Source: Actinobacteria bacterium RBG_16_64_13
Lineage (GTDB): Bacteria > Actinomycetota > Thermoleophilia > RBG-16-64-13
NCBI GenBank assembly: GCA_001768675.1
Contig: MELN01000020.1
Span: 32,688 to 42,463, forward strand
Reading direction: 5' to 3'
DNA length: 9,776 bases
This document shows positions 6,530 to 9,776 of this stretch, one piece after another; within the stretch, counting starts at the first letter, position 1, and every line of letters starts with the position of its first letter. The position numbers and the translations under genes were made by a program. Under the pieces are notes generated by a model. It saw nothing but the letters and a program-made list of their open reading frames with translations, had not been told where the DNA came from and did no database searches.

Positions 6530-9157
6530 CTACTTCTCGCCTCCCTCGATCCAGGCGTCGAAGCGCAGCCCGGCACCTTGGTCGTAAACCCTGGCAAAGG
6601 CCTCCGGATAGTCCCTGCGCCATTGTTCCCATTCCTCGTTCTTGACCTTCTGAACGTCCACCAGGTAGCCGCTCGTGGCTTGGCCACACGCATTCTTGGA
6701 CGTCAGCCCGTTCGGGGCGATGGTGTTGATGGCTCCACCGCGGTCCACCTTGCCGGGGACCAGCGGGTCGTGACGGGCGCCGTGGTCGACGTAGACCACT
6801 CCAGATCTGATCCTCTCCCACACGCGTGCGCCGACGAGCACGATGCCGCGCTCGTTGAACACCTTGACCACGTCGCCGTCTTTGATGTCGCGGGACGCCG
6901 CGTCGGCCGGGTTGATCCAGATGGGTTCGTAGCGGTAGCCGTCGAACCCGAGCACCTTGCCGGTCGGGGTCTCACGGGCCCAGCTGATGTCGTCACCCTG
7001 GGCGTGCGTGCGCCAACGCGGGTGGTTGGACATGATGAGCAGCGGGAACATGTCGGCGCGTTCGCTCGACAGTGCCTCGTCGTGAGTGACACCCTTCTCG
7101 ACCCACTTCGGGAACGGCGGCCGTTCCTTGTCATCGGGGAAGTGGGTGGCGAGGCGCTCGGAGTAGAACTCCAGCAGGCCGCTGGGGGTCTTGAGCGGGT
7201 GCGCCTTCGGGTCCTCGTAGAACTCGCGGAAGCCGGGCGGGTCTTTCTCCCAGTCATGGGCGGTGGCATACACGTAGGTCTTCTTCTCGTAGAAGTCTTC
7301 CCACGTTGTGAGTTTCTCCATCTTCATGGCGTCGAAGACGAGTTTCTGGAGGTCCATGGTGCTCAGACCGCCGGTGAACTCCTCTGCCATCCCCAGCTTC
7401 TCGGCGATAGCCAGCACGATCTCGTAGTCGCTCTTGGACTCGCCGACCGGGAGGACCGACTGCTCCTGGATGGAGACGCTCGCAAAGTGCGGGCCTTGAC
7501 GCACCGTGGTGACGATGTCCTCGACCTCGAGCGTCGTGTTCGCCGGCAGGATGATGTCGGCATAGAGACAGTCGTTCTCGAGCCACGGGTGCTGGGCGAC
7601 CACACACTCGATGCTCGGGTCTTTCATGGCCTCGATGGTCCAGTTGCCGTGGTTCCAGCATGTGATGCGGCAGGGAGTATCGGTCCACATCATGTGGATG
7701 GGGACGCCGCCCTTCTCCTTGGCTATCGGATAGGTATACCGATCGAACTGCTCTTCGGTCTGGCACTCCTGGCCGCCGCTGCCGTAGAAGACCAGCGGCG
7801 CCTTGAGGATAGCGTCCTGGATGAGGGTCTTGGGGATGAGCTGCGGGCCCCAGGCGTGGACAGTGGTCCAGCACGGCTTGGTGAGGCGCTCGGGCAGGTC
7901 GGGGTTGAAGAAGCGGACGCTTCCCAGTCCTTCCGCCCGGGGCATGCCGAAGTACGTCATCTGGCACTGGTGGACGCCCGGACCACCCAGGCCCTGCATG
8001 CCCAGCATGACGCATTCCAGCCGGCCCGGTTCGTGTGAGTACGGGCCCCTGAAGGCCGAACCGCCGAAGTAGTGGACTATGGACGTGGTGTTCTTGGCGA
8101 ATTCCCGAGCCAGGGCCTTGATGGTCCATTCAGGCACGCCGCATTTCTTGGACGCCCACTCGGGAGTCTTGGGAATGCCTTCTTCGTCTTCGCCAAGCAC
8201 GTAGGCAGCGACCTTGTCCATGCCCACGGAGTGAGTGGCGACGTATTCCTTGTTCCAGGTGTCCTCGGTCAGCCACACGTAGATGACGGCCAACTGCAGC
8301 GCCGCGTCGGTGTTGGGGAGCACCGGGATCCACTTGTCGCCATGGACGGCGGCGGCATAGTTCAGGTCGGGGCAGATATAGACTTGCTTGATGCCCGCGC
8401 GTGTCCAGAATTGAGAGATGCGGCTGGCGTACTGCCCGGTGAAGCCCCAAGGAGTGGTCTCTTCGTCGCAGCCCCACTTGAGGACCAGGGTGCAGTTCTC
8501 GGAGATGTCCTTGATGAGGTTGGCGGCCGGCGACATCATGCCCTGGAAGCCTTGGCCCCACACGTGCTTGGCGCCCCAGTACCAGCCTTCCCAGCTATCT
8601 GGGTTGCGGACCTGCTGAGTGAAACCGCCCATCATGTCGAGCAGGCGGGCCTGGTGGCCGTGCGGCGTGTGGATGGTCTTGTTCTCGCCGTGACCGTCAC
8701 CCTGAGCCAGGATGGCAAGGGGACCGTATTCCTTGTGGATCCGCCTGACCTCGGACGCGATGATGTCCGTCGCCTCGTCCCAGGAGATCCTCTTGTACTT
8801 GCTCTTGCCCCGGTTCTGGGTGTTGCGCTCCCCGTTGGGGTCCCAGTCGACCCGCTTCATGGGGAACTTGATGCGGTTGGGCGAGAAGGTCCTCTTCTTG
8901 TAGGCGAGCGAGAAGGGCGCGGGCAAGGCCTTTGGCAATGGGCTCAAGGTCTCGCCGTTCCGTTCGATCGTCCAGGGGTTCAGCTTCTCGAAGTCTTGCT
9001 TCCAGTCGTATTTGAACGGCCTGATCCGGACAGCCTTGCCATCCTTCACATCCACGAAACACTCGCCGCCGCCCCCCAACAGGCCCCCCATGGCCAGATT
9101 CTTGATCGTTACCTTGTCGACGCTTACATCGACCTTCTTGCGTTGTGCGTCTGCCAT
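6530..9157 (-). CDS. athL: Pyrogallol-phloroglucinol transhydroxylase-like molybdopterin enzyme, large subunit
   Basis: An 875-residue DMSO-reductase-family enzyme, the same length as the Pelobacter acidigallici transhydroxylase alpha subunit, which binds Mo-bis-MGD and turns pyrogallol into phloroglucinol using 1,2,3,5-tetrahydroxybenzene as cosubstrate. The N-terminus lacks a twin-arginine signal and the Cys set for a [4Fe-4S] cluster (GGLLGGGGECF, single Cys33). ISWDEATDII (124-133) is the usual second landmark. NPDSWEGWYWG places Asp187-Ser188 where the Asp-Ser pair of transhydroxylase, with Ser as Mo ligand, is expected. His156 (GDGHGE) and Tyr402 (MTYFGMPR) lie near the positions of its other active-site residues. 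A C-terminal MGD-binding domain follows from about 700 (MSNHPRWRTHAQ; WINPADA). ATG 9157 is preceded by AAAGGA at 9169-9174. The iclR-like gene is 58 bases upstream; the Fe-S subunit follows with no gap. A related reductive catechol dehydroxylase is the alternative. Confidence 0.93.
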   Translation of the reverse strand: MADAQRKKVDVSVDKVTIKNLAMGGLLGGGGECFVDVKDGKAVRIRPFKYDWKQDFEKLNPWTIERNGETLSPLPKALPAPFSLAYKKRTFSPNRIKFPMKRVDWDPNGERNTQNRGKSKYKRISWDEATDIIASEVRRIHKEYGPLAILAQGDGHGENKTIHTPHGHQARLLDMMGGFTQQVRNPDSWEGWYWGAKHVWGQGFQGMMSPAANLIKDISENCTLVLKWGCDEETTPWGFTGQYASRISQFWTRAGIKQVYICPDLNYAAAVHGDKWIPVLPNTDAALQLAVIYVWLTEDTWNKEYVATHSVGMDKVAAYVLGEDEEGIPKTPEWASKKCGVPEWTIKALAREFAKNTTSIVHYFGGSAFRGPYSHEPGRLECVMLGMQGLGGPGVHQCQMTYFGMPRAEGLGSVRFFNPDLPERLTKPCWTTVHAWGPQLIPKTLIQDAILKAPLVFYGSGGQECQTEEQFDRYTYPIAKEKGGVPIHMMWTDTPCRITCWNHGNWTIEAMKDPSIECVVAQHPWLENDCLYADIILPANTTLEVEDIVTTVRQGPHFASVSIQEQSVLPVGESKSDYEIVLAIAEKLGMAEEFTGGLSTMDLQKLVFDAMKMEKLTTWEDFYEKKTYVYATAHDWEKDPPGFREFYEDPKAHPLKTPSGLLEFYSERLATHFPDDKERPPFPKWVEKGVTHDEALSSERADMFPLLIMSNHPRWRTHAQGDDISWARETPTGKVLGFDGYRYEPIWINPADAASRDIKDGDVVKVFNERGIVLVGARVWERIRSGVVYVDHGARHDPLVPGKVDRGGAINTIAPNGLTSKNACGQATSGYLVDVQKVKNEEWEQWRRDYPEAFARVYDQGAGLRFDAWIEGGEK

Positions 9158-9215
9158 CGCAATCTTCGTCCTTTCGAGGAATGCGTTGCCGGGCGTGTTG
9201 GTTGGACAGATACTT

Positions 9216-9776
9216 CTACGCGGCTCCTCTCGGGGTCCATCCCAGGTAGGCCGAGAAGGACGCAGCGGTCGCTTTCACAGCATTGCTACACAGAGCTTGC
9301 GCGGCCGGGCCGAAGCGCCCGGTGGGCATGACCACGGAAATGGCGGCCCTGATCGCTCCGAATTGATCGCGCACGGGGGCTCCCACGGCACAGACCCCTA
9401 CGTACATTCCCTCGAAGTCGTAAGCCACGTCTTCGTCGACCACGCGCTCGAGTTCCTCCGCGAGCGCGGCACGGTCGGTGATAGTGTGGGAAGTCCGTTT
9501 GGGAAGAGGGCCGGTCAGGATGGCCTCCCTATCCTTTGCCGGCTTGAAGGCGGTGAAGATCTTGCCGTGCACCGTGGTGATGTCGCCAAGGATGCGCCCG
9601 GGAGCTGTCTGCCGCTTGAACGGGCGAGCGGTATTCACTATGTCGACGCATACGGGGAACCCGTCCACTTCCACGGCCAGGGTCACCGATTCACTGGTCT
9701 CCTCGGCCAGCGCTTCAAGAAAGGGCCGGGCCGAACCTACGAAATCGGAGTGGTCGTCCGACACGTACCGCATCGC
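9216..9776 (-). CDS. IclR-family regulator, effector domain (5' end outside the window)
   Basis: The frame is open to the window edge and gives about 187 residues of an IclR effector-binding domain. It aligns with the window's other IclR protein from about residue 91 of that protein to its end, including TLAVEVDG, RPFKR, GRILGD, GKIF, HTITD, CAVGAPVRDQ and GRFG. Roughly half the positions are identical by eye, 32 of 55 in the best stretch. The winged helix-turn-helix should lie beyond the right edge. An in-frame ATG at 9773-9771 is internal to the domain and is not the true start. The gene reads toward the transhydroxylase genes and ends 58 bases before them, so they may form one unit. It probably controls the molybdoenzyme in response to a phenolic ligand; the ligand and the sign of control are not visible. 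Confidence 0.9.
   Translation of the reverse strand, partial: AMRYVSDDHSDFVGSARPFLEALAEETSESVTLAVEVDGFPVCVDIVNTARPFKRQTAPGRILGDITTVHGKIFTAFKPAKDREAILTGPLPKRTSHTITDRAALAEELERVVDEDVAYDFEGMYVGVCAVGAPVRDQFGAIRAAISVVMPTGRFGPAAQALCSNAVKATAASFSAYLGWTPRGAA

Noticed and set aside
7733..7740. GGTATACC palindrome resembling half of the 132-147 site
   Set aside because: Only 8 bases long, without the spacer, and inside the transhydroxylase coding sequence; probably chance.
5711..9157. Respiratory DMSO, thiosulfate or polysulfide reductase
   Set aside because: No Tat signal, no membrane-anchor subunit gene next to it, no N-terminal Fe-S motif in the large subunit, and a C-terminal beta domain on the small subunit.
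6134..9331. Long plus-strand open frames (634 and 419 residues) opposite the molybdoenzyme genes
   Set aside because: Their translations are Val/Asp/Gly/His-rich with no recognisable domain. They are antisense shadows of GC-rich codons in the transhydroxylase genes.

Overview
The window looks like part of the chromosome of a GC-rich (about 60%) anaerobic bacterium. The lineage cannot be fixed from the sequence. An actinobacterial, desulfobacterial or chloroflexotal anaerobe would all fit. Genes are tightly packed, with strong Shine-Dalgarno sequences and uniform GC-rich codon use. I see no transposase, integrase, tRNA, rRNA or CRISPR array.

Layout: two converging gene blocks meet at a strong hairpin terminator near 5624-5654. 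The plus-strand block (198-5588) encodes, in order, a 3-hydroxyacyl-CoA-dehydrogenase-fold enzyme, a beta-keto acid cleavage enzyme (BKACE/DUF849), a short-chain dehydrogenase with an acidic NAD-type signature, an IclR regulator, a metallo-beta-lactamase-fold hydrolase, and a second short-chain dehydrogenase with an NADP-type Arg signature. The minus-strand block (9776-5711, read right to left) encodes the effector domain of a second IclR regulator cut by the window edge, a molybdopterin oxidoreductase of 875 residues, and a ferredoxin-type subunit of 272 residues with a C-terminal beta-sandwich/barrel domain. A hairpin at 14-50 closes whatever transcription unit lies to the left.

Interpretation (inference): the two molybdoenzyme subunits match the architecture and sizes of pyrogallol-phloroglucinol transhydroxylase of Pelobacter acidigallici (875 + 274 residues, no Tat signal, no Fe-S site in the large subunit, beta domain on the small one). 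Read with the plus-strand genes, the window outlines an anaerobic trihydroxybenzene pathway. Pyrogallol would be isomerised to phloroglucinol by the transhydroxylase. Phloroglucinol would be reduced to dihydrophloroglucinol by an NADPH-dependent SDR (best candidate 4773-5588). The ring would be opened hydrolytically to 3-hydroxy-5-oxohexanoate (candidate: the MBL-fold protein at 3783-4709), which is oxidised to 3,5-dioxohexanoate (candidate 198-1157) and cleaved with acetyl-CoA to acetoacetate plus acetoacetyl-CoA (candidate BKACE 1177-2031). One IclR gene lies in each block, probably giving aromatic-responsive control. A TGG...CCA palindrome upstream of the first gene is a possible operator.

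Not seen in the window: gallate decarboxylase, a transporter, acetoacetate CoA-transferase or thiolase. Individual family assignments are strong. Substrate assignments rest on context and need biochemical proof.
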